This document shows, in pieces, positions 20,629 to 28,934 of a DNA stretch of 64,000 nucleotides (its first letter is position 1; every line of letters begins with the position of its first letter). A program made the position numbers and the translations under genes. Origin of the DNA: Bradyrhizobium diazoefficiens USDA 110 (lineage in GTDB: Bacteria; Pseudomonadota; Alphaproteobacteria; Rhizobiales; Xanthobacteraceae); the NCBI RefSeq assembly GCF_000011365.1, contig NC_004463.1, positions 1,660,001 through 1,724,000 on the forward strand. Direction: 5' to 3'. Below the pieces are notes generated by a model. That model did no database searches. It was not told the DNA's origin and was given only the letters and a program-made list of their open reading frames with translations.

Positions 20629-20730
20629 GTGACTGCCCACCTCGACGGCGAGATCCGCGACGGCCGCCACCACATGCAGGTCCGCGTCTACTACGAGGAC
20701 ACGGATTTCTCTGACTTGACGTTATCATAG
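20629..20730 (+). pseudogene. ybgC: 5' fragment of ybgC (tol-pal acyl-CoA thioesterase), cut by island insertion
   Basis: From a GTG at 20629 the frame reads VTAHLDGEIRDGRHHMQVRV then YYEDTDFS, the N-terminal strand and the conserved YxEDTD active-site start of YbgC-type hotdog thioesterases. After DTDFS the reading changes to DLTLS and stops at 20728-20730, whereas the family continues with a GIVYHANY-like segment. The break falls where the serine recombinase gene begins on the other strand, so the gene has been split by integration. The rest of ybgC, and the tolQRAB-pal genes that usually follow, are not in this window and should lie at the far end of the island. Confidence 0.85.
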
Positions 20731-22394
20731 TAGACGAACGCACTGATCTCTCTCGTCTTGCGTCGATTTTCGGGGAAAAGATTCATGCTAGAAAGGGAAG
20801 CGCTGTTCAGGTACGGAGTATATTCGTAGGGCATCCGCTTGCGAACCGGATGCACCACGATGCTGTCGATCAAGTTGCGAAAGGCGACGCGGGTTTCGAT
20901 GGCCTTCGGATTAATCCTCAGCGCGGTGACCAGTCTCTTGGCCTCCGAATGATATCGGTCACCGAACTTTGGATGGTCGAACGGGATCACGTTTTCGCTG
21001 CCACTACCCAGCAGCCGCAAGCGCTCCTTAACGGTTTCCCGTTCCACATCGCACTCATCGATCCGCTTGAGCAACTCATCCGGCTTGCGACGGCTGTTTG
21101 CGATGGCATATGACAAGCGTTCGATCTCAGTGGTCAACGTACGGAGTCTACGCTCTAAATTTGCGTGTTCGCTGTTCTTTTTCCGATCGTTCTTACGCTC
21201 CTCCTTCCAAGCACGCATCGCCTCTTCAATCGCTTTGGGCGAAAGCAATTTTAATTCCATTTTGCTTGAGACATCCTCAAGTAGCACGTCCATGTCAAAG
21301 CTCCGAGTGTGCTCACACGTGCCTCGTTGATGCGCATTGGCGCATGCGGCGCGCGGAGCGCCATTCCTGGAGGATTGAGCGATTCGCATATTCCCGTTGC
21401 AGACACCACACCGGAGGACCCCAGCAAGTGGGTGCTCATTATTGCGCGGGATCACAGGACGGCGCCGCGGCTTGCCCGTCGGTCCGAACATATGGATGGC
21501 GCGGCCGCTGCGAACCTTCTGCGCCCTGTCCCAAAGCACTTGCGGAACAATCCGCAACTCGGGCTTCTTGACAATGATGTGCCGGTCGTCCGGATTGCGG
21601 CGTTTCTGTTTCTTCTGCGTTTCCGGGTTCAGAATTGTTGATCGAACGTTCCAATGTATTTCGCCGATATACAGCTCGTTGCCGATAATGCCGCGACCGT
21701 GGCGACCGCCAGTTATGCACTGATGATTCCAGGTCGTGCGACCAGCCTTGTTCTTGTGACGGGTGGCGCCAGGCGAGGGCAAGCCTTGGCGCGTGAGATC
21801 GGCCGCAATATCTCGGGTTGAACGCCCCGATACATATTCGGTGAAGATGCGGACCACGATCTTCGCTTCGTTCTCATCGATCACGCGCTCACCGGGCGCG
21901 CCCGGCCTTGGCCGGTAACCGTAAGCGTATGAGCCAGGAATTCTTCCACTAGCGACAGCATTATCATGGCCACGCCGAACCTTGTCGGCGAGCTGCGGCT
22001 TATAAATCGTGTTGTAGAGACTTGCGATGCTGATGTCGGTGGCAGTCGCGTAAACGCCTTTCTGATCCATCAGCTCAACGCCATTGAACTCGAAAACTTG
22101 CTTGAGACGCTGGATGGTTGCGGGATCGCGCGACAGGCGATCGAAATGCTCAACGATCACAACATCAAAATCATGGTTTCGCACGCCATTGAGCAATTGC
22201 TGATAGCCGTCCCTCGCATTTTCGGTTAGGCCAGACTTCGCGGCATCAACAAATGCACCGATGACATCTAGGTCGTTGCGTGCCGCGATCTTCCGGCAGA
22301 GCAATAGCTGACCGTCAATCGAGGTCGCCTTTTGCATGTCGCTCGAATAGCGGGCGTATAACACGGCCCTCTTTTTTATTGGCCTCGTCATCAT
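20691..22394 (-). CDS. Large serine recombinase (island integrase)
   Basis: The 567-residue product integrates or excises DNA through a serine-linked intermediate. Residues 8-150 are the resolvase domain with YARYSSDMQ (nucleophile Ser17 by alignment of the YxRxS motif), VEHFDRLSRD and the long E-helix. A recombinase domain follows (GYRPRPGAPGERVIDENEAKI to about residue 280), then a zinc ribbon with CGVCNGNM and CANAHQRGTC, and a coiled coil around residues 385-450. Its 3' end lies on the attL side and its stop codon (complement of cta at 20691) is within ybgC sequence. A small coupled gene precedes it. It is intact and presumably active. Confidence 0.95.
   Translation of the reverse strand: MMTRPIKKRAVLYARYSSDMQKATSIDGQLLLCRKIAARNDLDVIGAFVDAAKSGLTENARDGYQQLLNGVRNHDFDVVIVEHFDRLSRDPATIQRLKQVFEFNGVELMDQKGVYATATDISIASLYNTIYKPQLADKVRRGHDNAVASGRIPGSYAYGYRPRPGAPGERVIDENEAKIVVRIFTEYVSGRSTRDIAADLTRQGLPSPGATRHKNKAGRTTWNHQCITGGRHGRGIIGNELYIGEIHWNVRSTILNPETQKKQKRRNPDDRHIIVKKPELRIVPQVLWDRAQKVRSGRAIHMFGPTGKPRRRPVIPRNNEHPLAGVLRCGVCNGNMRIAQSSRNGAPRAACANAHQRGTCEHTRSFDMDVLLEDVSSKMELKLLSPKAIEEAMRAWKEERKNDRKKNSEHANLERRLRTLTTEIERLSYAIANSRRKPDELLKRIDECDVERETVKERLRLLGSGSENVIPFDHPKFGDRYHSEAKRLVTALRINPKAIETRVAFRNLIDSIVVHPVRKRMPYEYTPYLNSASLSSMNLFPENRRKTREISAFVYYDNVKSEKSVSS
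20695..20725. other. Left attachment junction (attL) of the serine-recombinase island
   Basis: This is where ybgC homology ends and island sequence starts, somewhere within or just after gaggacacggatttct. Large serine recombinases exchange strands at a 2 bp centre within a short shared core, so the exact crossover cannot be fixed without the other end. The recombinase gene reads leftward across it. Confidence 0.7.
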
Positions 22395-22642
22395 GCCCTT
22401 CCTCCTTTTGGCTGCTCCAAACCGTCGTTTTCGTCTCGTGCAATCTGCCGTCCGATGGCGCGCGCCAGCTCAAGCCAAACTTCCTCATTGTCAGGATTAT
22501 CCCAACCCTGAGGGTGGGAAGGATCAAGCGGTCGGATGATCGCCTTCTGCCTCCGAGGCGATCGGATTCGAGTACGCATATGGACCGACCGGCAAACGTT
22601 AACGTAAATTGTCGCCCAGCGCGATAGCTGGGCTGTGATCAC
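22391..22642 (-). CDS. Small protein translationally coupled to the serine recombinase
   Basis: The up to 83-residue frame ends ...DGLEQPKGGRA with its stop overlapping the recombinase start (ATGA at 22391-22394), so the two form an operon. The centre LDPSHPQGWDNPDNEEVWLE then LARAIGRQIARDEND is acidic-helical and looks like a real conserved protein. The start is uncertain; the Met codon giving MRTRIRSPRRQKA (22579) would leave 62 residues. It has no membrane segment. A role as recombination directionality factor is an attractive guess from position only. Confidence 0.6.
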   Translation of the reverse strand: MITAQLSRWATIYVNVCRSVHMRTRIRSPRRQKAIIRPLDPSHPQGWDNPDNEEVWLELARAIGRQIARDENDGLEQPKGGRA

Positions 22643-23825
22643 TTGCGGCGCCTGCTTCTGTTATTCGGAGCGTCGATCGCGCCGGCAGACACCCCCCGCT
22701 GATTTCACAATTTTCGTCGGCGTGGTGTTCAGGTTCAGATCGTCCTTCAACCACATCTTTCGTCAGCCTTGGCCGTGCGCCGACAGAAATCACAGAAGGT
22801 CCACACTTGACGTTTGCCTCTGGAGTGCTCACGGAAGTCTCGATCTGAGTAATTGTGGGTCCAATCATGTTGACCGCTGCAGCGGTTAATGAAAATGAGA
22901 GTTTTCTGGTGTCGCGGTGCTCCACATCGGGCGTTAGCGCATTCCTGCGATACCGGTCGTAGGCGAGAGAATTCTTGCCAAACAAGGCGGAGTAAAAAAA
23001 CTTGCGCCTGACGGCGACGAAAGTCCGATGCCCGTGTCCATATTTAGCGGTGCAGTTATCCGCTCCGTCTGATGCCAGCGGTTGCCGCAGACGAGACGGC
23101 TTCATTGATCAGTGAAATCCGGCGGTCGGCCGACAAATCGTGGCGCACGACGCTAGATGCGGTTGTCCTGATCTGAGTATACGCACGGAGGAATTGCTGA
23201 GACGCCGCCTGTTTTAGCCACTACCTTCGACGCTTGGGGAGATATGGAAGACCACAAGGGAGGCCTTCTTCGGCCGGTGCCGCAAAATGCGGTGGAGTCT
23301 GAAAAGACAATCTTTTTGCAGGAGCCCATCCAATCGCGAAAATTTTCCACGAACCGGCCTCGCAAGCGCTGATCTTCACCGTGGAAACGCGTCTGATGGG
23401 CGATGCGGCGGCTTGTTGCTCCCGGTGGATTGCGTTGCTTCAATCCTTGTCGTCTCCGAGGAAGCGCAGGTCAGCAGATAATCGTTCGCCGCCTTCTGAT
23501 CGTCGCCCGAACCAAGGAGCCGATTGGCCGCCGGCAGGGCACTCACAGCGGTGAGCGAGTAAGCAGTACCTGCTCTCCATTGTCCCCCACGTCCTCTATA
23601 CAAGCCTTATTGCCGGCCTGGTCGGCGTGTTCTACTGGGGTCTCCCCGGACTCTGACACCATTGATTGGTGTGCTGTTCCCGGAAGTGGTGCGAGTGACT
23701 GTCTTCGTCGCCTCCGCCATCACGGGCGTCCTGACGCTGCGAGTTGAACCGACTAACGGGTAGTGTCTCAGTTTGAAATTTAGCGAGACTTTGTCGGGGG
23801 GCGCGGATGAAAAAGAGGAACTTTC
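22643..23825. other. Island stretch without a convincing gene
   Basis: Open frames here are short, mutually overlapping and not protein-like. Around 23570-23658 one frame encodes the hydrophobic string LLSIVPHVLYTSLIAGLVGV and then GLPGL before a stop, perhaps the remnant of a membrane protein. Otherwise I see nothing. Confidence 0.5.
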
Positions 23826-24055
23826 TCAGTGACCGTCAATCTCGCGCATGAGCAGGTAGCGCCGTAGCACTGCCGCCGCCTCCTGCTCTGAGACTCCGCT
23901 CGTTTGCTTGCTGGGCTGGCCGTCGATGATCGGCGAGTAGGCTGCCGCCTGCCTGACCGCGTGAAGGTAGAGCTGGCTCCGGAAATCTGGACAGGGCGGT
24001 AAGTGGAGTTTCTGCCTGACGGCGGGCAAGATTGTCCCGCGAATCAGGAGAGACG

Positions 24056-24367
24056 ATGAGCAGACGAGCCCGCCGGCAACACGCACCGGCATTCAAGGCC
24101 AAGGTGGCGTTAGCGGCGATCAAGGGCGAGATGACGCTGGCCCAGCTGGCTGAGCATTTCGACGTGCACCCGAACCAGATCACGCAGTGGAAGTCCCAGC
24201 TTCAGGAGGCGGCGGCCGAGGTGTTTGGTCCTGGCGGTGGCAACAGAGCGAGCGAGTCCGCGGTAGACGTGAAAACGCTGCACGCCAAGATCGGGGAGCT
24301 GACGCTTGAGAACGATTTTTTAGAAGGCGCGCTCAGCAAAGCCGGCCTGCTGAGCGCAAAGCGATGA
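24056..24367 (+). CDS. IS3-family transposase OrfA
   Basis: The 103-residue product MSRRARRQHAPAFKAKVALA holds the helix-turn-helix of IS3 OrfA proteins (MTLAQLAEHFDVHPNQITQW) and a leucine-zipper-like tail (LHAKIGELTLENDFLEGALS). It binds the terminal repeats and assists the OrfB catalytic subunit. It overlaps orfB by 4 bp (ATGA at 24364-24367). IS3 elements often make an OrfAB fusion by -1 frameshifting; the overlap includes gcaaagcgatga, which lacks a classical A7 slippery run, so coupling by re-initiation is equally likely. Confidence 0.92.
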   Translation: MSRRARRQHAPAFKAKVALAAIKGEMTLAQLAEHFDVHPNQITQWKSQLQEAAAEVFGPGGGNRASESAVDVKTLHAKIGELTLENDFLEGALSKAGLLSAKR

Positions 24368-25191
24368 TCGACCGTGAGCACGACCTGCCGATCACCAAAC
24401 AGGCGGAAGTTTTGAAGATCAGCCGTGGCAGTATCTATTATCTACCACGTCCGGTGTCGCCCGCCGACCTCGCGATCATGCAGCGGCTTGACCGGCTGCA
24501 CCTGGAGTTTCCTTTCGCCGGTTCGCGAATGTTGCGAGACCTGCTGGCTGCCGAGGGGTGCAAGATCGGCCGCCGGCATGTCAAAACGCTGATGCGGCGG
24601 ATGGGGATAGAGGCGCTCTATCGCCGGCCGCGTACCACCAAGCCCGAACCCGGGCACAAGATCTATCCGTATCTGCTGCGCGGGATGGAGATCACAGGCC
24701 CGAACCAGGTCTGGGCGATGGACATCACCTACATCCCGATGGCGCGCGGCTTCGTCTATCTCGCGGTGGTGCTGGACTGGTTCAGCCGCCGGGTGCTGTC
24801 GTGGCGCGTCTCGATCACTATGGAAGCCGCATTCTGCGTCGAGACGCTGGAGGACGCTCTCGCTCGCCATGGCAAGCCGGACATCTTCAATACCGACCAA
24901 GGCTCGCAGTTCACGGGCGCCGCGTTCACCGGCATGCTCGCCAGTCATGGCATCGCCATCAGCATGGACGGTCGGGGCGCCTGGCGCGACAACGTGTTCG
25001 TCGAGCGTCTGTGGCGCAGCATCAAATACGAAGAGGTCTATCTGCGCGCCTACGACACCGTGTCCGACGCCCGCGCCTCGATCGGCCGATACCTCGCCTT
25101 TTACAATGGCCGGCGTCCCCACTCGAGCCTTGACGGCGGCACCCCCGATCAAGCTTACTTCAGCCCGCTGCCGTTCCGCGCGGCAGCCTAA
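24364..25191 (+). CDS. IS3-family transposase OrfB (DDE integrase)
   Basis: The 275-residue product begins MIDREHDLPITKQAEVLKIS. After a helical HTH_21-like region (GSRMLRDLLAAEGCKIGRRH, VKTLMRRMGIEALYRRP) the retroviral-integrase-like core carries the DDE triad: Asp in QVWAMDITYIPM, Asp in FNTDQGSQFTG and Glu in NVFVERLWRSIKYEEVY. C-terminal YNGRRPHSSLDGGTPDQAY is the family's end signature. It catalyses strand cutting and transfer of the element. Complete. Confidence 0.95.
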   Translation: MIDREHDLPITKQAEVLKISRGSIYYLPRPVSPADLAIMQRLDRLHLEFPFAGSRMLRDLLAAEGCKIGRRHVKTLMRRMGIEALYRRPRTTKPEPGHKIYPYLLRGMEITGPNQVWAMDITYIPMARGFVYLAVVLDWFSRRVLSWRVSITMEAAFCVETLEDALARHGKPDIFNTDQGSQFTGAAFTGMLASHGIAISMDGRGAWRDNVFVERLWRSIKYEEVYLRAYDTVSDARASIGRYLAFYNGRRPHSSLDGGTPDQAYFSPLPFRAAA

Positions 25192-25437
25192 CTCTGGCAG
25201 AAACTCCACTTATCGACGCGGAATTGCTGTTCAGATAACCGGGGCCAGCTCTGGTGCCGCATCTCGTCATCGGTCATGCGCCGGTTGAAGTAGAAGCAAA
25301 GCGTCTTCTCGCTTTCGGCATCGCGGCCAGCGGCGGGGCAGCGCAGCGGCTCCTGTTTCGCGCCGCTGACAAGCCGCAGCGCGGGCCCGGGGTGCGGTGT
25401 TCCGGTCTTGGGGGTGTCGGACACGGGACGATCTCTC

Positions 25438-25851
25438 TCAACGTGTGGGTGAGGCTACGGGCGGAGTTTTGGGCAGGCGGCAGGCGCGCTTCTCCGCATC
25501 CACGGCGATCGCCGAGAGCGTTTCGTTCTGATCAATGAGAAGAGAGATCGCCTTCGTCGCCCAGTCCTCGTAGGTCAGGGTGCCGGTTTCCCACAAGAAG
25601 ACAAGCGCGCGGGCGACCGCGTTATGGCGGGATAGTTCCTGCAGCTTGCAGAAAAGCTCGGCGTTCATTTGTACGGGCATGATCTTCTCTTCGTCAGTGT
25701 CGGGGTTTTCAGTCGACACTAGTCCAAGCAATGCCGGCTCGAGTCTGTCGGCGCGATCTTTCGTGATCTCACGTTCGGCACGCGACACGCGCTCACCGAG
25801 TTCGCCGAGGGCTTTTCGCTGCCTAGCGAGCTGCTTCTGCAGATACGCCAT
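25438..25851 (-). CDS. Hypothetical coiled-coil protein upstream of the IS-split gene
   Basis: The 137-residue frame MAYLQKQLARQRKALGELGE begins with a basic coiled-coil helix and continues EPALLGLVSTENPDTDEEKI, with a later helical part AVARALVFLWETGTLTYEDW. No known family. It is on the minus strand, 13 bp ahead of the gene broken by the IS3-family element, so the pair probably formed an operon. An inner Met (MPVQMNAELFCKL) could be the true start. Confidence 0.5.
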   Translation of the reverse strand: MAYLQKQLARQRKALGELGERVSRAEREITKDRADRLEPALLGLVSTENPDTDEEKIMPVQMNAELFCKLQELSRHNAVARALVFLWETGTLTYEDWATKAISLLIDQNETLSAIAVDAEKRACRLPKTPPVASPTR

Positions 25852-26520
25852 GCTGATCTATGCTCGCTCTGCTTTGTCATCGCGGGCGATCCTGCGTCAG
25901 TCGTCGGTGTGTGAGCCGAGTATGCGGAGCCGGAGCATCTCCTTCGTTTCTGCCATCGTTTCGGGGCATTTAACACCACAACCGGTTCCATAATCGGCGC
26001 CGATGGGCCACCTTTTGCCGTCTTTCTGCATGATCGGCGGAGGGTTAATAAACCCGGGTGGCGCTCACCCTCATCTGGCGGTCCTTGCAGTTTTTCCAGT
26101 TGCGCCGGGTCCCAACGAAATCCCTTCAGGCGATAGGGCGGCGCGCGCGGGATTTCGGAGGCACAATGGTGGACCCAGTAGCTGCAACTCTCTGGTGCTT
26201 TTCGTGGTCTGTTTCAAAAACCGCTTGCATCTCGCGGGGCGTCCACAGATGGGTTCACGGCCTTCTGTAATGGGCCCGATGATGTCAAGCCTCCCGAGTG
26301 AACGTCTCGTCGCCGAGCTCATGCTTCTGTCCGTGGTCAACGCCTGGCCGCCACATCATGCTGTCAGAGGGAGCGGTGAGCCTATCTAGATGCGCGGGGT
26401 TCGTCAGATGACGACCACTGGCCGTGTAACGGCTTCACCGGATCCACCGTCCCGGCGACGGGACTTCGGGCACCGAGCTTCAGTTCAGCTCGGTTGCGTT
26501 CTTGATCTCCTAGACGTTTT
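25852..26520. other. Stretch without a convincing gene before the IS110 element
   Basis: I see only short frames without protein-like composition. The right part, 26393-26520, is the downstream flank of the IS110-family transposase and should include the right end of that element; no terminal inverted repeat is evident, as expected for IS110. Confidence 0.4.
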
Positions 26521-27555
26521 CTATGCTGCGATCGGGCCGGCGTCAGTCCATCGGTAAGTTGTGCCGTCGATCCAGATCCGATGCAGGATCACTGCGAGCT
26601 TGCGTGCCAGGGCGACCTTTGCGCGCTTTGAGCCTCGCCGCTTGGCGACGTCCATCCCCCAGCGCTTGAGTTTTGAGAACCGCGTGATGCGCGACAGCAG
26701 AACATTGGCGGCTTCATACAACACCGTGCGCACCGTCTCGTCGCCGGCCAACGTGATCCCGCCTGTGACGTCCTTTTCTCCCGATTGATATTTCTTTGGC
26801 GTAAGCCCGAACAGCGCGCCTGCCGCCTTCGATTTTACGATGCGATGAGGGGCATCAATCGCCGATTTGTAGGTAACAGCCACCAGGGGGCCAACGCCCG
26901 GTACTGTCATCAGCCGGCGACAGACTGCATCGTCACGCACAATTGCCAGTACAGCCTTGTGCAGCCTTCCGTACTCTGCCTTCAAGGCCGATCGTGCCGA
27001 AAGCATCGCACTGGCAATACGCTCCAATGTCGCTTGCCCCGCAACCAACTCTCGGATCCGCGCTTCGAAACTCCTCCGCGTCACCGGGCCAACCTTCAGC
27101 CCGAAGCCGCGCAAAATCCCTCGGATACTTAATTCCACATCGATAAGTCGCCCGAGAAGCTGTTTGCGTGCGATCAGGAGTGCCCGGATCTCCTGGGCGC
27201 CGACCGACTTCGCGTGTACCGGCTGGAACCATCCCATCCGGATCAACTGGGCGATCCCGCGGGCATCCTTGCGATCAGTCTTCACCGTCATTGCAGACAA
27301 TGCGGCCTTAACATGTCGCGTCTCGAGCAGGACTGCCTCGAGCCCCGCTCCTTTCAAGCCTGCATGCAGCCATTGCGACAGCGGCCCCGCTTCCAGCCCA
27401 ATTCGCTTTGCTGCAAAGCCAAGCCTCTCGAAAAACTCGACTAAGGCGTCGGGTTCGCTCGCGACCTTCGCTTCCTTCAGGATCTTACCCTGGGCATCCA
27501 CAACGCACACGCTCGACAGTTCCAATGACACGTCGATTCCGGCATAGTTCTCCAC
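26521..27555 (-). CDS. IS110-family transposase
   Basis: The 344-residue product has the RuvC-like DEDD domain of IS110 enzymes at the N-terminus: GIDVSLELSSVCVVD (Asp8), GLEAGPLSQWL (Glu) and VKTDRKDARGIAQLI (two Asp). A coiled linker leads to the Transposase_20 domain with LMTVPGVGPLVAVTYKSAID and the catalytic-Ser region KKYQSGEKDVTGGITLAGDE. These recombinases are directed to their targets by a bridge RNA encoded in a non-coding end of the element. The chain is complete with the ATG at 27555. A strong structured sequence lies right upstream. Confidence 0.95.
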   Translation of the reverse strand: MENYAGIDVSLELSSVCVVDAQGKILKEAKVASEPDALVEFFERLGFAAKRIGLEAGPLSQWLHAGLKGAGLEAVLLETRHVKAALSAMTVKTDRKDARGIAQLIRMGWFQPVHAKSVGAQEIRALLIARKQLLGRLIDVELSIRGILRGFGLKVGPVTRRSFEARIRELVAGQATLERIASAMLSARSALKAEYGRLHKAVLAIVRDDAVCRRLMTVPGVGPLVAVTYKSAIDAPHRIVKSKAAGALFGLTPKKYQSGEKDVTGGITLAGDETVRTVLYEAANVLLSRITRFSKLKRWGMDVAKRRGSKRAKVALARKLAVILHRIWIDGTTYRWTDAGPIAA

Positions 27556-27660
27556 GGCTGTCCTCCGTCTCTAGATGCTTGGGGCCGACTCAAGTCGTGA
27601 CCCCGTTTCATCATCTATCGGGGGACAGCCACCATCATGACCCCTTGCTCGAAGCAGGGC
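27556..27660 (-). ncRNA. Structured leader of the IS110 element, candidate bridge RNA region
   Basis: Just upstream of the transposase, ggctgtcctcc (27556-27566) can pair with gggggacagcc (27620-27630) with one mismatch. Inside this stem lies a second hairpin, ggggc-cgact-ca-agtcg-tgacccc (27581-27604). Nested stem-loops in the 5' non-coding end are what known IS110-type bridge RNAs look like (as in IS621). The assignment as bridge RNA is inference; target- and donor-binding loops are not identified and ends are approximate. Confidence 0.4.
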
Positions 27661-28025
27661 CCATTACGGCATCTAGTTCTACTTGGTGGGAAACAGGCTC
27701 TCCACGATTCGAAAGTCAGAAAGTTATTCGTCACGCAATCGCGCGAGACATCGGCACGACCACGCCGTCCGCAGCGCGCTTGCCATCGCAGAACGCGGCC
27801 CAATCAGCCATCATCGTGCGCCGCTTCGACCGCGCCGATATAGGTCTTGATGGACATGGTGCAATCGGGGTTCTTCGAAATCGTGCCTGACGGTGGCGTT
27901 GCAGGCAAGTCTAACTAGGGAAAACGAGCCCTCCCTCAATCGGCTCGGTGGTCCCACAACTCGGGGCGGCTGCCCCGGCAGATGATACGTCAGTAGTGGC
28001 CGAGACGTCTGATTTGGAAGCGCTG
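27661..28025. other. Stretch without a convincing gene
   Basis: Two very short minus-strand frames occur at about 27738-27860 (one reads MADWAAFCDGKRAADGVVVP, 26 codons, ending at a stop at about 27737; the other MSIKTYIGAVEAAHDDG). They are in tandem and could be a broken small gene. Nothing firmer is visible. Confidence 0.3.
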
Positions 28026-28229
28026 TCACACGCTTACGTAATAGGCCTCACCTCGGTCCCTGCGTGTAACGACCACGCAGGTTGTACCCCGCAGCAGAGG
28101 TTGAGCACTCGCCAGATCTTTTGCTAAGCGTTCTGCCGCACGGAAGGCTTGCAGCTCGTCTTCGAATGCTAACCCGCCGGGGTCGTCGACATTCTGCTTG
28201 CCTGCCAGATTAAAGTAGAAACGGGCCAT
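28026..28229 (-). CDS. DUF6894-like small protein
   Basis: From the Met codon at 28229 the 67-residue product reads MARFYFNLAGKQNVDDPGGL and continues AFEDELQAFRAAERLAKDLA with an end CVVVTRRDRGEAYYVSV. The opening xRFYFxL, the Asp-Asp and the helix spacing match DUF6894, a family of small proteins very frequent in Bradyrhizobium and of unknown role. An upstream in-frame extension to 28274 lacks family support. No operon partner is visible. Confidence 0.6.
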   Translation of the reverse strand: MARFYFNLAGKQNVDDPGGLAFEDELQAFRAAERLAKDLASAQPLLRGTTCVVVTRRDRGEAYYVSV

Positions 28230-28700
28230 TCGTTCGCTTCGTTGCCCCACGGGAATAATGATAGTATTGGGCAATTAAGCAGAAGTTCTCTGATGTAGGG
28301 CCTCATGATGCCGAAATTCTGCGAATGATTGGCAAAATGCGAAGCGCTTCCGTGCGTGGGCTTTGGAACGGATTGAGCCCGCACGAATTGCTGCCGACGC
28401 CGAGAACGCCTCGTTCTATGGTCCAGAGATGCAGTGCTATTTGTTCTGCTCGGCTGCGCTGGCCGAAACCGCTGCAAAGCGGATGCTGCGTCCTATCGGC
28501 TGGCGAAGGCTGTCTGCCAAGACGTCACCACGTTTCATGGCACAGAGCGAGATACGTTATCGATCGGATTCCACGGGGCGCGACAACACGGCCGGACCCA
28601 AGCTGATTGAGCAGAAAGACGGCGGATCACAACCATCAAACGCTGCTAAGCGTCATGGTTGCAATGCTAAAGTGCCTCGCCGACCGGCTGGGGGAACAAC
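28230..28700. other. Stretch without a convincing gene
   Basis: A plus-strand frame of 139 codons (28363-28782) exists but its composition is not protein-like and it overlaps the start of the next small gene. I see no RNA gene or repeat. Confidence 0.35.
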
Positions 28701-28934
28701 GTGGTTAAGGCAATTCGTAACACCGTCATGGCACTTACTTTTGTCGGCGTCGCCGGCAGCAACATGTTTTGGAATTTCATGAATGATTATATCGCCTGCG
28801 GCCTTGCGCTGGCGGCTTCAGTCACCGCCGGCTTTTGCGTTGAGCGCGTCTTCATCGAGCGGTCCCGTCGCGAGATGATCCGCCTCCACGGCGCGGACTG
28901 GCATTCGGCGGAGGACCGACAGCCCGGCGCATGA
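28701..28934 (+). CDS. Small two-helix membrane protein
   Basis: The 77-residue product begins with GTG or the following Met-like start MVKAIRNTVMALTFVGVAGS and has two hydrophobic stretches (residues 8-25 and about 31-48, YIACGLALAASVTAGFCVE), then a basic helix RVFIERSRREMIRLHGADWH. The layout suggests a small inner-membrane protein with a cytoplasmic tail. I do not recognise a family. Neighbouring sequence is decayed, but this frame is protein-like throughout. Confidence 0.5.
   Translation: MVKAIRNTVMALTFVGVAGSNMFWNFMNDYIACGLALAASVTAGFCVERVFIERSRREMIRLHGADWHSAEDRQPGA

Larger units (their letters stand above)
24000..25212 (+). mobile_element. IS3-family insertion sequence
   Basis: A 1,213 bp element is bounded by perfect 17 bp inverted repeats: taagtggagtttctgcc at 24000-24016 and its complement ggcagaaactccactta at 25196-25212. 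It carries orfA and orfB of an IS3-family transposase reading left to right. No 3-5 bp target duplication is visible at the ends; only ta repeats at the outermost bases. The transposase genes are intact, so the copy may be functional. Confidence 0.93.
23826..25424 (-). pseudogene. Hypothetical gene split by the IS3-family element
   Basis: On the minus strand an ORF begins at 25424 (MSDTPKTGTPHPGPALRLVS, later LCFYFNRRMTDDEMRHQSWP) and is protein-like up to the right end of the IS element at about 25213. On the other side of the element, at 23999-23826, the minus strand continues with LYLHAVRQAAAYSPIIDG and ends SEQEAAAVLRRYLLMREIDG-H. The two parts look like one gene of about 125 codons broken by insertion. 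The frames do not join perfectly (one base off), so a small indel or deletion accompanied the event, or the two parts are unrelated. It follows the ORF at 25438-25851 by 13 bp, as if in an operon. No family recognised. Confidence 0.5.

Noticed and set aside
22599..23105. 168-codon minus-strand frame right of the recombinase operon
   Set aside because: Composition is uneven, no motif or ribosome-binding site, and it overlaps the coupled small gene.
24442..25209. 255-codon minus-strand frame inside the IS3 element
   Set aside because: Antisense to the orfB transposase with its intact DDE triad.
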